Shown piece by piece: positions 33,594 to 45,990 of a stretch of DNA of 64,000 nt (positions within the stretch are counted from its first letter, which is position 1; each line of letters starts with the position of its first letter). Under the pieces are notes generated by a model, which saw only the letters and a list, made by a program, of their open reading frames with translations, did no database searches and was not told the DNA's origin. The stretch lies in assembly GCA_006535965.1 (NCBI GenBank), contig QEAR01000013.1:186001-250000 (forward strand), given 5' to 3'. The stretch comes from Spizellomyces sp. 'palustris' (taxonomy: Eukaryota; Chytridiomycota; Chytridiomycetes; Spizellomycetales; Spizellomycetaceae). Made by a program: the position numbers and the translations under genes.

Positions 33594-35324
33594 ATGACTC
33601 TGTTTTCGCGTGAGCTTGAGGACAGCGAGGAAACGTCCCCTCTTCTTCGTGTGCCGACGGAGGAAGAAGGCACGGCAAAGTCCATGTTTTGGGAAGAAGT
33701 TTGGGTGACAGCCAAAAAGTCTGCCCCAGTTGCTGCAACGTACATTTTGCAGAATTCACTGCAGACTGGCTGTGTCATAGTGGTTGGAAGATTGGTACGT
33801 ACTTTTGAGCCGGACTAGTGCTTGAATGTGCCTGTGATTCTGCAATAGAAAAAATAATGTGTATTTACTCTAGGGGCCGGAAGAATTAGCTGCATGTGCA
33901 TTTGCCTTTATGTTCGTCATGGTCACCGGGTGGGTGATGGCACTTGGATCCACAACCGCTTTAGGTATCCATACTTTTCAGCCTTCTTCCGCTTGATTCC
34001 CTCCAAGCTAAAATTGTGCGCTGTCTCTCCCATAGACACGCTCTGTTCTCAGTCCTGGACAGGTGCCGAAGATCGACATGAAGTTGGCATTCACCTGCAG
34101 AGAGCACTCATGATCCTCTCATTGATGTACATTCCGATTGCCCTCCTCTGGTTCTTTGCCGAGCCGGTTTTATTGGCTCTGGGACAGGAACCAGAGTTGA
34201 GCCGAATGAGCGCTTTGTTTATGAGGTGGTTGATTCTGGGAGCGCCTGGGTATATTTACTTTGAAGCCATCAAGTACGTTCACACCGTGGTTATCCCAAT
34301 TTTTTTTCATCACCTCATCGTTTCCTCCATCAGAAAATACTTGCAAGCCCAAGGCATCATGCATGCTTCTACGTTGGTATTGATGGTCACTTCTCCTCTC
34401 AACCTGCTCTATCTCTACCTCCTTGTGCCCAAATTCGGCTTCATTGGCGGCGCAATTGCAATCTGCATCACATACTGGTCAATGCTCATTGTCCTTATTG
34501 GTTACGCAGTATTCATTAACGGATCGGAGGGCTGGGGCGGCTGGTCTCGTAAATCGTTGCAGCAGTGGGGGACATTTTTGAAGCTCGCTATTGCCGGGAT
34601 ACTGATGGTTGGGAGCGAATGGATTGCTTTTGAAATTGTGGCTATTCTGGCGGGGTGGTTGGGAACCGTTCCGCTTGCGGCACAGAGTGTGGTTATGACT
34701 GCGGATCAGATCTTGAATACGGTGGGTACATGAAAACTTATTGCTCAAATGCGGAAGACGGACAATTGATGTTCTCATTTGCTATGATGGCAGATTCCCT
34801 TTGGTATATCAATCGCAACTAGCAACCGCGTCGGCAACCTTCTCGGCCTTGGCTGCGCTCGCCGAGCACGCATGTCCTCTTATGCATCGGCCTTTCTTGC
34901 TGCTACAATGGGTACCATCATGCTCATTGCTTTGATGCTCTCCCGCACAACCCTCCCCCTTCTCTTCTCATCTTCTCCGGAAGTAGTGGACTTGGTTGCA
35001 CGGGTCCTTCCGTACGTGGCTCTCTTCCAAATCGCCGACGGTCTAGCCAATGCGTGTGGAGGGGCGCTGCGTGGAATGGGACGACAGAAGATCGGGGCAT
35101 GGTGTAATTTGATCGGATATTATGTTTTGGCATTACCAATGGGTATCGCCTTGGCATTTAAAGGTCGCATGGGTTTGATTGGGCTTTGGGTTGGGCAGTG
35201 CGCTGCATTGTGCATTGTAGGAGCATTGGAATTGGCAGTCATTGCGTTGGGAACGAATTGGCGAATGGAAGTTGAGTTGTGTAAGAAAAGAGTAGCGATG
35301 GGGGAGATATGTGGCGGACATTAG
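33594..35324 (+). CDS. MATE-family multidrug/toxin efflux transporter
   Basis: Five exons, 33594-33794, 33874-33964, 34036-34273, 34334-34721 and 34794-35324, 482 aa. MATE landmarks are in order: [15 protein letters not shown] in helix 1, [18 protein letters not shown] (the conserved D-T-x-x-x-Q-x-x-G element) after helix 2, [27 protein letters not shown], and [18 protein letters not shown] at the start of the second half, then [19 protein letters not shown]. About 12 hydrophobic segments are visible. MATE proteins export organic cations in exchange for H+ or Na+ across plasma or vacuolar membranes. The ATG at 33594 starts a short acidic N-terminus ([18 protein letters not shown]) usual for the family; 33477 would add a basic extension. 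Confidence 0.92.
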
Positions 35325-35904
35325 AGTCAATAACTGGTGACATTATTGTTAGAAACTTTGTAATTAGGTACTTGTCATCGAACATACACACACACTTCAA
35401 CATTTGTCTCAAGATATTTATACAGTTGTAAATTTACAAAAGAGAATCATGCAGAAGACTTCACTCTATACATACTGACTCACCGCCATCTGCATGACTA
35501 GTCAACAAACGGTACCAGACGCTAAAAAGGCACGAATCAGTTTCGCCAATTATTTTTGTACAAGTGTTGAATATTCAACGGCGGCTAACACATACCTAGG
35601 AATGCACGCAGAGAGGGCAACAGATTAGCTGCAAGTTCCATTTCTTTCAGGTGCGATGTATACAGTGAAGGAGAGGTTGGGTTTTCCGAAAGCGAGGGTG
35701 ATGATGACTGTGAGAGTGGTGTTGCTTCCCGAACCAATCCGGCGGACACCGGTATTGGAACATACTACAAGACAAGAAAAGCCGCCTAGGATCAGGTTGT
35801 CCTGATTGACCAAAAGGACAACCGAATACTTGCCGATTCTTTAAATGACGACGTGACAGGTGAACCAAGGTGCGGCTAAACAGAATCTTCCAAACTAGGA
35901 TCAC
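35325..35904. other. Convergent intergenic spacer, no gene seen
   Basis: 580 bases between the MATE stop (plus) and the bZIP stop (minus). Short minus-strand frames at 35625-35904 lack protein-like character. Confidence 0.55.
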
Positions 35905-36536
35905 CTATCTACAGACGAGATAAATGCGAAAAACACCACTTGCCAAAGCTAGCGTCTCTTGAATAGTATCTGATGGGGCGTCTGTCATAGTATGGAGGAG
36001 CTGGTCGAACTGCAGATCACATGGCTTGGCGCTCAGCTCCATTGGTGTATCCAATGAAGAGAGCAATGTTTCCAGGTCATCATCAGTCGAATCGCTCGTG
36101 GATGCTGGCGGCGTTGGCGGAAATAAGTCTTGAATTTCAACCGGAGGAGACTGCGTTGGTTGTTCGCTTTGGCCATCCACAATGCGGACAAGCATACTTT
36201 TCAGTCGTGTGACTTCACGTCGAAGGTCTGCCACTTCTGTCTCTTTTTCTTTCAGGACAGTGTTCCATCGACTCTCTCCTTCGCGAAGAAGACTGACTGT
36301 GCGCTGAAGGTCATCCACAGTGCTTTCAAGGCCAGCATAATACTAAAAGGATAGATTCATGAGCAAGAACGCCAGAATTGATCGAGTGTGAACCAGGCGC
36401 TCACCTCCATCTTTTTTGCTCGAAAGGCTGCTTGGGCTGTTCGGTTGCGATCCTTGCGCTGTTCATCTGTAAATATCCTGTGACGCCCTCGCCTCGTTTG
36501 TTTCGAGGTTTGGAAAGCAGAGCAAAAGCTGGACAT
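35905..36536 (-). CDS. bZIP transcription factor, AP-1-like basic region
   Basis: Minus strand, exons 36536-36405 and 36342-35905, 189 aa. The basic region is RKDRNRTAQAAFRAKKMEYY, with the N-x-x-AQ-x-AFR core of fungal Yap/Pap1-type bZIPs, and it is followed across the intron by a coiled coil (GLESTVDDLQRTVSLLRE and on). The tail is acidic and Ser/Thr/Pro-rich, a likely activation domain, and lacks the Cys-rich redox domains of Yap1/Pap1. The gene is divergent from an amino-acid/GABA-type permease across about 610 bp with GATA sites, so a role in nutrient-responsive control is possible but only inferred from position. Confidence 0.82.
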
Positions 36537-37144
36537 TATGTAGAAATACAAAAGGCTAAGTAGACAATCTTGCAAACACAACAAATGTTGAAAAGTGCCT
36601 TTTGGAGGTCCCCCCACAAACGGGTTAAGCTTTGACTCGAGGCGGATCGAGTGCATACATTTGAATCCACAAATGATTATCTTATCGTGGGGTTAGATAA
36701 GGCTATTAAAGTGTTAGAACACCCCCAGCGAGACAAAAGGACAATTGGCTTCTTCTGTTACCCAAATCCTACCCTTTCTGGCTGCTACTCGGCAGATAAA
36801 TCGCTTATCTCACAGGGCATAAAACGCTACACAAAAAGATTGGGAAAAAGGGATCTCTGCACACACACAAAGAGATACTTGCTATCTTTTGTTGATGGAA
36901 AACATCGTTCTTTACAATACAGCATTTTCAATTGGGAATCGCATTTAGTTTTTACATAAAGAAATATCCTTCTTCCCAATGTCTTGTTCTTTTAATCTTT
37001 CTACCTGAGTCCCTACTTGGATCGTTTTTGCATATAAAAAGTTGTCCAAATGTCTTACTGCATTTCATCAAGCAACTACCATAGTCCAACGTCAAGAAGA
37101 ACCCAGATCCTCCTCAAGCATAAACCTCTTTGCAGTCCACCACA
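36537..37144. promoter_or_regulatory. Divergent promoter with clustered GATA motifs
   Basis: 608 bases between the bZIP start (minus) and the permease start (plus). Four GATA-type sites occur in two close pairs: CTTATC at 36681-36686 with GATAAG at 36696-36701, and GATAAA at 36795-36800 with CTTATC at 36804-36809. Fungal nitrogen regulators of the AreA/Gln3 class bind paired GATA sites upstream of amino-acid and GABA permease genes. Binding here is inferred from sequence and gene context only. Confidence 0.5.
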
Positions 37145-39163
37145 ATGTCTTTCGGTGAAGCTAGTCACCAAAAGTCCATACCCAAGCAGGATGGGTTGTC
37201 AGATGAAGCGCGACTAGCAGCGTTGGGATAGTGAGTAACGTTACATGGCTATCACACCGCGCGATTAAACAACCTAACAATTTCCTCATTCCCTAGCAAA
37301 CAAGAGTTTAAACGAGAATTCAGTGCTCTCGCAACATGTTCATTTGCCTTTTCCATCATGGGTGTCATCAACACCATTTCCTCCGTCCTATTCTACCCGC
37401 TCGCTGCCGGAGGACACGCTGCTCTGGCATGGTCATGGCCCGTGACAAGTTTTTTTGTAATGTTTGTTGCACTGAGTTTGGCCGAACTCGTGAGCAGCAT
37501 GCCCACTGCTGGAGGTCTTTATTTCTGGTATGTGATGATGTGTAATGTCGAGGAAAACCGTTGCCAGAATATCAATGCAGTATCTCCTTAGGGCATCTCA
37601 TCTTGCTCCACCACGATCTCGTGCTCTGATCTGCTGGTTGACTGGATGGATCAACACTATTGGACAAGTTTCTCTCGTATGCTCCATCGCGTTCGGTGGA
37701 GCATCCATGGTCGCGGCATTCATTCAAGTGGCCACAGACGAGAGCATAATTTTGGATGCTCGCCAAACCTACGGAATATGCGTTGTCATTTTGGTGGGTT
37801 AAGTTTGCTCAACGCTTTTGTTTTCAGTTATCCCTAATAGTTATCTGCTGCAGCTGGTGTACGGACTCATTAGCGGTCTTGCCACATCCATTATAGCGAG
37901 ACTGCAAGTGTACTTTGCCACGGTCAACATACTCTCTTCAATTGCAATTGTCATTGCCCTGGTTGTCACCGCATCAAACAACGGCAACGTCGTGCCCGCC
38001 AAGACTGCATTTTTTGAGGTGAGCATACCTGTTCGTTCCTCCCACTTTTGGTACAATTCTGATATATAATCTTTCCATTCGTCAGTTCACAAACAACGTC
38101 AACTGGCTCAACAGCCCCGGCTTTACATTTCTTATCTCGACAACGGGTCCACTCTGGTGTTTGACGGGATATGACAGCGCGGCTCACATTTCGGAAGAAA
38201 GTTCCAATGCATCAACTGCCGCTCCCAGAGCCATCATCTACGCCGTATCTGCGATGGGCGTACTGGGCTGGGCAACCATGCTTGCAATTTCGTTCGTCAC
38301 AACGGATGTGACCAGGGTAGTTAACTCGACCTTGCCTTTGCCCATGGCCCAAATTCTGTTGGATAACATGGGAAAAAATGGAATGCTGGCTGCTTGGTTC
38401 TTTGTAACTTTGACGCAGATCGTTGGTGGTATTCCTCAGGTTAGTTGTAATAACTCATGCCGGATAGGCTTTATCATGTTCACTTACTTTTATCCGTTCC
38501 TTTGTATAGTGCATTGACGCATCGCGAGCTGTATACGCATTCTCCCGAGATGGTGCTCTTCCCCTGTCTCGCTACTGGCGCCGCCTGAATCCCAAAACTC
38601 TCACACCGATCCATGCTGTGTGGTTTGTCGTCTTCAGCTCCGCCGTGTTGGGGCTTCTTGCGCTCGTAAACTTGACAGCGGTTGAAGCCATCTTCAACTG
38701 TGCTGCACTGGCATTATACATTTCATACGCCATTCCAATTCTGATGCGGATAACATACGGCCGGAAGACCTTCCAGCCGGGACCATTCTCATTGGGATCC
38801 TTCAGTGTTCCAATTGGCACGGTTGCATGCTGCTTTGTCCTCGTTCAGATCCCTGTGCAGCTATTTCCGCTAGGACCGGTTACAAACCCGTTGGACATGG
38901 TATGTTCATGATATTGTGTCTTCTTGAGTGTTATCATTCATGTTAATTCCTTCATTGTGTAGAACTACGCTGTGGTCGTGCTAGGCACCATCCTCATTGG
39001 TTCTCTGGGCTGGTTTTTCCTGGGTGCACGCAAATGGTTTCAGGGACCCCGTCTTACAATCTTAGAAGGAACCTCCACAGCAACGGAAATAAATTGCGAC
39101 AATGATAAGATTAGAAAGGAGATGGAGAATGAAATAACCTGGACGGCTGGGCAGGCTGTATAA
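37145..39163 (+). CDS. Amino-acid/GABA/choline permease (APC superfamily)
   Basis: Seven exons: 37145-37230, 37297-37527, 37592-37793, 37854-38018, 38086-38439, 38510-38899 and 38963-39163; 542 aa. Helix 1 has the substrate loop region SFAFSIMGVINTISSVLFYPLA region; next come AELVSSMPTAGGLYFW, a strong signature of the fungal GABA/choline permease group (Uga4, Hnm1), TGYDSAAHISEESSNASTAAP, and the CIDASRAVYAFSRDGALPLS loop. About 12 transmembrane helices are visible. Such proteins import GABA, choline or related amino compounds with H+ at the plasma membrane. The upstream GATA cluster would fit nitrogen control. Substrate cannot be assigned from sequence alone. Confidence 0.92.
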
Positions 39164-39335
39164 ATGGAGGATCTATGGGGGTCGATGTACATTTTGAACA
39201 TTCTTTTTGTATGCATTTTATTTTGATCAATAACCAATAATTACCAATGTTACCAGTACATTATTGAGCCATCAAAGGAACTTTTCGATTTGCTTTCATC
39301 TTGCGATAATATGTGAACGACTTAAAATTGCAATA

Positions 39336-40250
39336 ATGGGCGACATATCAGTGTGGCTTAGCCAATTGGAATGCGTTGCTCCAACCATGACGCGGAAACG
39401 TCATCGTGCTCGTCAGCGAATCTCGCCGCTCCTTTGGCTATTTCAGATCACCCTCATGAACTTGAAACCCCACAAGATGCGCTCCCATCACATAGTCCGC
39501 TTGTACAGCACTGCTGCCACAAAGGCGACAACTGCCGCACCACAACAACCTCCACCACCACCGCTCAACCCATCCGCCCTTCACTATACAACTCCCATCT
39601 TGTCAACTTACTCGACCCGTCTCGCGTCTCATACATCCAGTACTAAATCCCCACGATGGACGTATAAGGGGCCACCAAATACAGCCTGGAGACACGCCGC
39701 AATCCTCATCCCTCTTTGCACAGCAAACGGAAAGCCGTCAGTCTTGTTCACGATGCGATCGTCAAAACTACGGCGTCACGGAGGCGAAGTCTCCTTTCCA
39801 GGCGGAGCCGTTGACCCCGGGGATAAAGACGTGATTGCCACGGCGTTACGGGAAACCCATGAAGAAATACTGATACCACCAGACCATGTGACGGTACTGG
39901 GTCAGTTTCATTCTTTACCAGACCGGACGCACTCGATTTTGATTCATCCGATTCTATCACATATCCATACGCCTCATTCTCTAGTTCCGGAATCTATGGC
40001 ATTTAATCCTACCGAGGTTGAAGAGGTGTTTTGCGTTTCATTAGAGGAGTTGCTGGGTATGCAGACAGAAACAGAACACCTGCGGGGTGGGAAACGACTG
40101 GTTAGGAACTGGAACGTGGGTGAGAAGAGAATTTGGGGATTGACGGCGTGGGTACTAGAAGCTGTACTGCGAGTGGTGGTGGCTCCGGGTGGAGTGAGCG
40201 AAGAATGGAGAGAAGCATGGCGAGCAGAACGAGGCATCACAAGTGATTGA
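39336..40250 (+). CDS. Nudix hydrolase, CoA-diphosphatase type
   Basis: A single open exon. The Nudix box is GGAVDPGDKDVIATALRETHEEI, read in pieces as GGAVDP...ALRETHEEI; the Glu-rich REx-x-EE helix binds Mg2+. The preceding LRRHGGEVSFPGG is the CoA-pyrophosphatase (PCD1/NUDT7/NUDT8-like) signature. These enzymes cleave CoA or oxidised CoA to 4'-phosphopantetheine and 3',5'-ADP, in peroxisomes or mitochondria. Three in-frame ATGs are possible: 39336, 39387 and 39478; the last begins MRSHHIVRLYSTAATK, which resembles a mitochondrial presequence, and may be the true start. A long Pro/Thr/Ala-rich linker precedes the domain. Its stop is 41 bp from the convergent lipoyl synthase stop. Confidence 0.85.
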   Translation: MGDISVWLSQLECVAPTMTRKRHRARQRISPLLWLFQITLMNLKPHKMRSHHIVRLYSTAATKATTAAPQQPPPPPLNPSALHYTTPILSTYSTRLASHTSSTKSPRWTYKGPPNTAWRHAAILIPLCTANGKPSVLFTMRSSKLRRHGGEVSFPGGAVDPGDKDVIATALRETHEEILIPPDHVTVLGQFHSLPDRTHSILIHPILSHIHTPHSLVPESMAFNPTEVEEVFCVSLEELLGMQTETEHLRGGKRLVRNWNVGEKRIWGLTAWVLEAVLRVVVAPGGVSEEWREAWRAERGITSD

Positions 40251-40291
40251 CATCCAAAAATTACAGCTAATGAAATGAATATAGAAACCTC

Positions 40292-41751
40292 TTAGACACT
40301 CCCCGCTGCCAAAGCTTCACTTAGAACCACCTCATCCTTACTGCTATTCCCTTTAACAATGTTTCTAATATAAAATTCCCCAGCCTTGTAACTCGATCTA
40401 ACCAATGGTCCACTCGCCACATACTTAAACCCCAAACTTTTAGCAACTTCAGCCCAGTGGTCGAATTTGTCGGGATGAACATATTCGGCGACCTTCATAT
40501 GCTTCTTGGTGGGTCGCATGTACTGGCCGAATGTTATAACATCGACGTCAATCGCTCGAAGGTCTATATTGAAGGATAACAAGATAAGTAACGGTCCAAG
40601 CAGCTTTCAAGTCAACAGCCCGTGCACATACCCTTCATTGCCTGCAAAACCTCTTGGTCCGTCTCCCCCAATCCCAACATCATGGACGTCTTTGTTACCA
40701 AATCCGAACGCGCCTTTTTGGCGTGCTCCAGCACACTCAGCGATTGTCGAAATGTTGCTCGACGGTCTCGAACATATTTGGTGAGATTTTCGACGGTTTC
40801 AACGTTATGTGCGTAAACATCCAGGCCGGACCTTGCGACCCGGGCAACATCTTCAAGCTTGCCTCGAAAGTCGCCCGTCAGGCATTCTACAAGAATATTG
40901 GGTGCTCTGAAAAGTTGCGAGGTGATGAATAAAGAGGACGGGCTTGCCAACAACCCTAACTAGCCTACTTTGACTTGATCAATTCCACAGTTGTCGCAAA
41001 ATGATCTGCTCCCCCATCGACCAAATCATCCCGATCCACTGACGTTAGGACCACGTAGTCTAATCCCCATCGCGATATTGCTTCAGCAGTTTTTTCCGGT
41101 TCATCTGGGTCTAAAGCCTTTGGTGCCCGGTTTGTTTTGACGGAGCAGAACCGGCATCCTCTTGTGCATTCGTCCCCCATGAGCTACCCAAAACAGCAAA
41201 CTTGGTACGAGCAATCTTGAAATATGAACCAGCCGTACTCACCATAATGGTTGCTGTAGCAGTTTTATCCTCCCCGCCACCCCAGCATTCTCCAATATTG
41301 GGACACCGCGCTTCCTCGCAAACGGTGTGCAAGTTGAGGCCGCGCAAATCCTTTTTGAGACGCGCAAAATCCTCGCCGACCGGTATGTCTGTTTTTAGCC
41401 ATGAGGGAAGTCGAACGTGACTATTACAATACCAAAACATTAGCCATCTCATGGGTAGGGTGAATGAAGTATGGACGGGGCGCAAACCAACTTTTTTCGG
41501 CGTAAAGCAGCGCCTGTTGTTATTTTGACGGGTTCCCTCAACTCCAACGCTTCCTCGACACTCAGTTTATCCGATGAAGCTATAAAGTCGCCCAGGTTGG
41601 GTCCAGTGGCGAGCTCCTCTGAGAACTTTGAACGTTGTTTCCCGTCATGTCGAGTCGTCGTCGCCAGGGTTCGACTTGGCCTTGACCGAGAAATAGTAGG
41701 AAGGCAAGGACGTGTTCGCAAGGCGAACTGTATCGATGTCCGTGCACTCAT
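40292..41751 (-). CDS. LIP5: Lipoyl synthase, mitochondrial
   Basis: Minus strand, five exons: 41751-41492, 41420-41243, 41183-40969, 40906-40632 and 40563-40292; 399 aa. Both iron-sulfur motifs are present: [12 protein letters not shown] (auxiliary cluster, C-x4-C-x5-C) and CTRGCRFC (radical-SAM CxxxCxxC), plus [13 protein letters not shown] and [15 protein letters not shown] near the end. The enzyme inserts sulfur into octanoyl groups on E2 and H proteins in mitochondria; the N-terminus ([15 protein letters not shown]) looks like a targeting peptide. The first intron needs an unusual donor (GTTGGT at 41491) to keep the frame, so that junction is less sure than the rest. Confidence 0.93.
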
Positions 41752-42034
41752 TTTGTAGCAACAATGCAAGTCGCTTGCCAGAAACACCAACTCTCAAGCG
41801 TGTGCTGATAAAACTTCACAATTCGTCCATGTGGCACAGTTAAAAGACCCAATTTACCCAAATACGGATGCCGCGCATCATCGATCGTCTATGGGTTTAT
41901 AATTGTTATTACATTTTTTCCGCCCATTCTTACAAACTAACGCAAAAATCGGCTACCATATCTGTGAAAGAGAATGATCTAGTGTTATGTACAAGTGGCT
42001 TCCTCACAACCCTCGAAAGCTACCCTCCACCCCA

Positions 42035-45000
42035 TCACACGCTAACCAAAACTTCCTTAAAGACAATCTCAACAGCCTCCCGCTTGATTAATCCACCGTC
42101 GCTCTCATCCACTTTTTCCTCCACAGTCTCAACTTCTTCAACTCTTTCTGTAACCACATCCACCACATGGTCTTCAGAGACCCTCGGCACCATGAAAGAG
42201 TTCAAAAAGGACATGATCATCTGGGTAGGCGGAGGTAGTACGTGGGATGGGGCCGAGATATCAAAGACTATAGCAGATGTAGACTTGTGGGTTTGAACAG
42301 TGGGTTGCGTGGGTTGATTTTGGTATAGATTCGTTAGGGACGTGCGCGAGGAAGGTTGTTCTTCAATCTCTTTCTGTAAAAAATACCATCAGTACTTATC
42401 ACGGAAGAAACGATCCCGCTAGCCACTTACAACAACGCGGGGTCCTTCATTATCTTTTTGACTCAAAACCTCTAGTTCTCCATTTTCATTCAGCAAAACC
42501 AAGTCGGACGCTGCCGTCTTGGGTCTGAACACCGCCGAGAAGCACGGTACAGCAAGGGAAGACGATGCCAAGGGTGTTGGTGATCCGGTTTCAAAAATAA
42601 TTAGACGTGTTGCTGTCCTCCTAATTGCAGGAGAGTGTTTCGATCCAGGCAAGTTGTCCTCATGTACCAGGACAGCAAAACGGGGTTGGCTCGGATCAAC
42701 CGCGATGGAGTGCACATGCAACCGGAGTGACCACAGTACTACACAACAAAAATAAGTCACATGTAATTATCAGTCAAGTCGGCAACGCCAACTCACGTGT
42801 GCAGCTGAGAAGGTTCCAAACATATAACCGATCGTCTGTACATGCTATCAAATGTGATGTACCTACAGCACGGACACGTCGAATGGGTGATCGGGGAAGG
42901 GGAGATGCGAGGACCCCTTGTAAACGAGAGCCAAATGCGTCCCATATGGTGATCAGCTGCAGTAAAGCTTAAGTAAGTATCCCCACGTGATATTTACCAC
43001 TCATGCTAGCGACCATACCTGTCCGAACGCGATAGCTATAATCGAACCATCGTTGGAAAATGTCGCATCATATGCGGGGAGGTTTTGGTAAGTTCCCCAC
43101 GATGTGCACCCCCAGTGCTCTAATAAGAATCATAGATATTGTCGTTAGCCTAGTACGTTCAGCAATCCTACCAACTACAATAGCACCTCACCCTTCACTT
43201 CGTTATGTCCCGTTTTTGTCAGTTGCCATACCTTGAACGTCCCATCCTCGCTCGTCGTGACCGCGATCAAGGACGTTCCACTGATGTTCAAGCTCGTAAT
43301 TGGTCCCTTGTGGGGTTGGTCCATGCGTGTGACCACTTTGTAACTAAGATAAAACGAGTCAGAAATGAATGTTGTTGCGGACGTGTACCAGATGATACTT
43401 TACCTTTGGACATTTACATCGTACTCCCAAAACTTGAGGAAACTTTGCGCCTGACTATCTTCAATCGAAGTTCGTTCTTCAATCTACAAAATCGCCACGC
43501 CATGTTAACGCTTTCGCAGATCCACTGCGTAAGAGCTTCAACTACATACTGTTGCCATCCATGCCGCGTCAGCGGTGAATGCCACATGCGTGATACGAGC
43601 ATTTAGACGACTTCCATTGCCATCGTCCAGCTGAGAAACTGGATTGGGTATGACTTCAACCTATTGTATCAAGTATCAGCGGACAGTACCGACCAATAAC
43701 TTTACCTCGAGTATCTTGTTACCTGTAATACTGATGAATCATCTGCCACGTCATAAAATTGGAGATGACCAGGATATCCTTCTAATACAATCGCCTTGCT
43801 CTTAGGTTCCACCAATAACCCAGTCCGGAGTGTCTGTTGATCCCCGATCGATGTTGCTATGACCCAAATTATCATTAACAAACATAGACCTCAGAATACG
43901 CACAGAGTACGTAAACTCACCAAACTGCAATCCAGTTACAGCCCTTTTTACGGTCAAATTTATCGCCGATATTAACCGAACAGTGTTATCCTTATGATAC
44001 AGTGCATATGAAGTATGATCCGGGCTGACGGCAATAGAGAAGATCTCTGACCCCAACCGCGGCAGGAACTGTTTGTGTCTCGTACGCAGCTGCCAGACAA
44101 CCAAGACCATTTCATTTCCACCAGAGAGAAGATATGTGCCTGATGATGGGCAAGGTTAGTGCGTTCCACCAACTGCATTGGTTACCCCCGCAGTACCTAC
44201 CGTCACTTGTAAACGCGAGATCGTTCACCCTGTGCGGGTGCCAGTGTAGGACTTCACGTACAGCATTCTGCTTGGTAGCTGCTATGACATTGTACCTTAA
44301 TAACAAGATATGATCAGTATCGTCAACAAGACGTTTTGAGCATAATCCCTCTGGTACCAGAGTGTAATGCGTCCTCGGCTATCGCCAACTGCAATAGTTT
44401 GGCCTGTAGGGTGCACGGCAAGGGAAGTAATCTCTTCGTCCGATTCGTATCTGTAACATCAGCAAGCACGTTTAAACCTTCGAGTACAACCTTACAAGGT
44501 CAACAAAACCCGTACCTAGAGAGCTCTGACAAGGAGTCTGCATCAAAAACTGCCGCCATTGCCTGACTCGCGACAGCCATATAATTTCCATCGGCTGACG
44601 CCTCCAATGCCAACAAGGGCTTTTTTGTCTTCAGCAACACTTTCTTCTTGCGTGTCTCAAACCCAAAGCGGTGACATGTGTTTTTCACGGTCCTTGCGGT
44701 GGTTTCCGAGACTGACTTTTCCTCGCTTTGGGTTATGACGTATGCATATTTGGGCTGTTTGGGGTTAATCACCATATCAGTGATGTGTTCTCCCACGTCC
44801 CAGAACTGCCAATAGTAGACCCATGTCAGTCTAAACAGTTATGTAAGATCTTTTGGACTACCCTACGCACCTGCACAAGAGTTCCTCCTTCAATATTCCA
44901 AAGACGAATAATACCATCCGACGATGCCGTATATAGCTACCAACCAAGAACGTTCGATTTGGTACACGCCCGACACCCGACATCGCATCAACCGTGAAAC

Positions 45001-45500
45001 ATACCTGGAGCGGGTTTGCGGGGTTGGGTTGAACTGCAGTGCAGACTGCTTGCTCCAAGTAAGAGGACAAGGACAAGACATGAAGGGGTAACCCAGTAGA
45101 TGTATTGAATACTTTTATACGTGTCGCATTGAAGGTAATAAATCGACTACGTCCGCCCAGCTGAGTGAATAAGAGCGGAACTAAGCGGTAAATGAGAAGT
45201 GCAGCAACTATACCTCGAATCCGCAGTAAATATCACTCGCTTATCAGAGATTCGGCCTCCTGCTTTGGCAGTGACACGCCAAGACAAGCCTCTGGTAGCA
45301 GGCACACCAGCTTCCTTGCTATTAGCGAGGTCATCCGCAGCTTTAACCTCTCGTCTGTATCGCCTTTGCCCTCTGGCCGGTCTACTTCTCTTCTTTTTCG
45401 TCCCGTCAAGCTCCTGGCCCGCTTGCGGTGTCGTCTTTGCGGTCTCTGGTGTCATGACGGAATTTGCAACGACAGTGATCTGCAAATGCAACTTCGACAT
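42035..45500 (-). CDS. WD40 protein of the t-UTP/SSU processome (WDR75/Utp17)
   Basis: Minus strand, 16 phase-consistent exons from 45500 to 42035 (the smallest 39 nt at 42835-42797), 849 aa, close to human WDR75. After a Lys/Arg-rich start (GTKKKRSRPARGQRRYRRE) there are two runs of WD repeats: LYTASSDGIIRLWN, TIAVGDSRGRITLWY, VNDLAFTSDGTYLLSGG, then LVEPKSKAIVLEGYPGHLQF, which is characteristic of WDR75, AVTTSEDGTFKVWQ, TFSNDGSIIAIAFG and DDRLYVWNLLSC. The C-terminus has ISAPSHVLPPP followed by a helical acidic tail, as in WDR75/Nan1. The protein works in nucleolar pre-rRNA transcription and processing. The name follows the GHLQF and SHVLPPP motifs from memory. Confidence 0.85.
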
Positions 45501-45990
45501 GCTTTTGCTCGTCCTGCGCCACGTCAAAAAAATTACACCCTTACTTCATCATCTGGTAAGCCTCGATTCAGGTGATATTTGAGTATTGAAATGGTGACTA
45601 GTAGAAATACTGTGCTCACTCAGGAACTAGGCTTTGATCTAGGACGCTAGAGCTAGAATCCTTTGAATAATAAAACTTGTATATTCTGTTGTGATTTGTT
45701 TTAACAGAGTCTGGGTGCTGCGTATTGCATATCATCAAAAGTCCACGAGCTGCTTGGAATATTGGGCATAGCTTTTCACCCACTTTAAGCCAATAAACAC
45801 GGGTTTCTCCGTAAAGCTTTCCGCTAAAACAAATCCGCCCCCCGCGGTCGATTTCACACTTTCCGGTATCAGTTCTGATCAAATCACGTTTGCTAATGCA
45901 AGGTGACTCACACCTTTCGCTTTTCGTACTTGTATTTGCCCGTACTCATCTAGCCCCATCTGCCACCGACTAAAAGATCAGTTACTCACA
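45501..45990. other. Divergent promoter, WDR75 / transaldolase
   Basis: 490 bases between divergent starts. A minus-strand frame of 88 codons (45616-45882) is present but lacks recognisable features and I do not call it. Confidence 0.5.

Noticed and set aside
45616-45882. Minus-strand 88-codon frame between WDR75 and transaldolase
   Set aside because: Lies in a divergent promoter and shows no family features.
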